Assembly: GCA_020058355.1 (NCBI GenBank)
Contig: JAGVEG010000056.1
Span: 1 to 6,228, forward strand
DNA from: Candidatus Berkelbacteria bacterium
Lineage (GTDB): Bacteria > Patescibacteriota > UBA1384 > CAILIB01
DNA length: 6,228 bases
Direction of reading: 5' to 3'
Translations under genes and position numbers: made by a program
The notes under the pieces: generated by a model
The model's database searches: none
The model's input: the letters and a program-made list of their open reading frames with translations, nothing else
Told to the model about the DNA's origin: nothing
Part shown: piece after piece, positions 5,527 through 6,228 of the stretch
Numbering within the stretch: the stretch's first letter is position 1
Layout of the letters: the number at the start of each line of letters is the position of its first letter

Positions 5527-6228
5527 TCACCCCCACCCCGGCTTTGCGGGTTCACACTGCGCCCAGAGTGCTTCGTACATAAAGCGCATCAACACTTCTA
5601 ACTCCTTACTTTCAATCAGGATACCGAAGTTTTCTTTTGAAGAACTTAAGAATCCGACCTTCCCCGTATCGTAAATACCAAGCCCCATACTGATAGGTAA
5701 CTCACGAGCAAAACGTAGGGTGAGCAGGTTTTTGGTACCATGCTCAGATGCTTCAAAAAGATGACTTTCAGGTGAGTGTAAGCGGATACTCCGAATATGG
5801 ACCCCGTTACGAATGCGCTCCTTGTTGATTTCACTCATAAAACGAATACCACCGATCATCTCGGTTGTGTGCTCGTTCGGCCAAATATAGAGTGCCTCCT
5901 TGTGACAGAGCGTTTCCTGCCTCACAATATTTTTCATCTGCTCCACACCTTGGTAGTAGTGGATTTTGGGAGTAGACCCAAGTGATTGAAAAAGATTGAT
6001 CAGCTGTGGCATTGATTGCTCAAGCAGCTGCGTGCGCTGGCGCTGAATATCAAGCAGGTGCGCCGGTGATTCTGCCTGATAGTGCATCCTGCCCCTTATC
6101 TGACGCTGCGTCACTAATCCGAGAGAAACTAGTTTATCGATAAAATTATAGACAGAAGAGCGCTTGATATCTGCCCTATCAGCAATTGGCTTGATCGTAC
6201 TCAGGCCAAGCTCAAGGATAGCAATATA
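5527..6228 (-). CDS. TrmB-family transcriptional regulator, 5'-truncated by the window edge
   Basis: The frame is open from the right edge to a TGA stop and shows 233 residues. A GTG at 6114 lies in the middle of the winged helix, directly after LVSLGL, and is not the start. Visible residues 1-55 form the DNA-binding domain: YIAILELGLSTIKPIADRAD, recognition helix RSSVYNFIDKLVSLGLV, and wing RGRMHYQAESP. A helical linker spans about 56-84. The C-terminal domain starts with PKIHYYQGVEQMKNI (87-101) and continues through ALYIWPNEHTTEM (112-124), RIRNGVHIRSIRL (138-150) and KVGFLSSSKENFGILIESKE (190-209). This last block is highly typical of the TrmB-like proteins abundant in Patescibacteria. 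Only a few N-terminal residues should be missing. The effector and target sites are unknown. The gene is followed on the same strand by the alpha/beta hydrolase 42 bp away, which makes the hydrolase a candidate co-transcribed or regulated partner. Confidence 0.88.
   Translation of the reverse strand, partial: YIAILELGLSTIKPIADRADIKRSSVYNFIDKLVSLGLVTQRQIRGRMHYQAESPAHLLDIQRQRTQLLEQSMPQLINLFQSLGSTPKIHYYQGVEQMKNIVRQETLCHKEALYIWPNEHTTEMIGGIRFMSEINKERIRNGVHIRSIRLHSPESHLFEASEHGTKNLLTLRFARELPISMGLGIYDTGKVGFLSSSKENFGILIESKELEVLMRFMYEALWAQCEPAKPGWG

Noticed and set aside
5535..5552. CCCG/CGGG stem near the end of the right regulator as a terminator
   Set aside because: The stem has only 4 bp, lies inside the coding region and has no following T-run.
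5527..6114. GTG at 6114 as the start of the right-hand regulator
   Set aside because: The frame stays open to the window edge, and the upstream 38 codons encode the recognition helix and the rest of a TrmB winged helix, so the GTG is an internal Val codon.

Overview
The window is gene-dense bacterial DNA of roughly 50% GC. It holds six protein genes and no RNA genes, mobile elements or CRISPR. Two features suggest a member of the Patescibacteria (Candidate Phyla Radiation). First, both edges carry TrmB-type regulators with the C-terminal domain style common in that group. Second, the middle holds a DUF2207 protein with a Gly-rich tail ending in Ser-Trp and a DUF1801 protein. This placement is an inference from family content, not a proof. 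No reading frame contains an internal UGA, and two genes end at UGA, so the recoded-UGA lineages (Gracilibacteria, Absconditabacteria) look unlikely.

Layout, left to right. Positions 2-712 (+): a TrmB-like regulator cut by the left edge. Positions 681-2549 (-): a 622-residue protein with a GNAT acetyltransferase domain near its C-terminus and a long unrecognised N-terminal region; it overlaps the regulator tail-to-tail by 32 bp. Positions 2550-2586: a 37-bp divergent promoter region. Positions 2587-3048 (+): a DUF1801 protein, coupled by an ATGA stop/start overlap to a DUF2207 membrane protein at 3045-4766 (+). Positions 4771-5484 (-): a membrane-anchored alpha/beta hydrolase, converging on the DUF2207 gene with only 4 bp between the stops. 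Positions 5527-6228 (-): a second TrmB-like regulator cut by the right edge; its helix-turn-helix is fully visible once the frame is read past an internal GTG to the window edge. No gene-free stretch exceeds 42 bp.

The most distinctive signal is regulatory. All three transcription-unit starts that lie inside the window have a TAnnnT -10 box ending 6-7 nt before the ATG and no Shine-Dalgarno sequence, which is what leaderless mRNAs look like. The divergent pair shares a compact, imperfectly palindromic region, a possible operator. The two regulators bracket a block of one cytosolic acetyltransferase-like protein, one small DUF1801 protein and two envelope proteins. A shared regulatory role is possible, but the sequence does not prove it. 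No intrinsic terminator is visible at either convergent junction.
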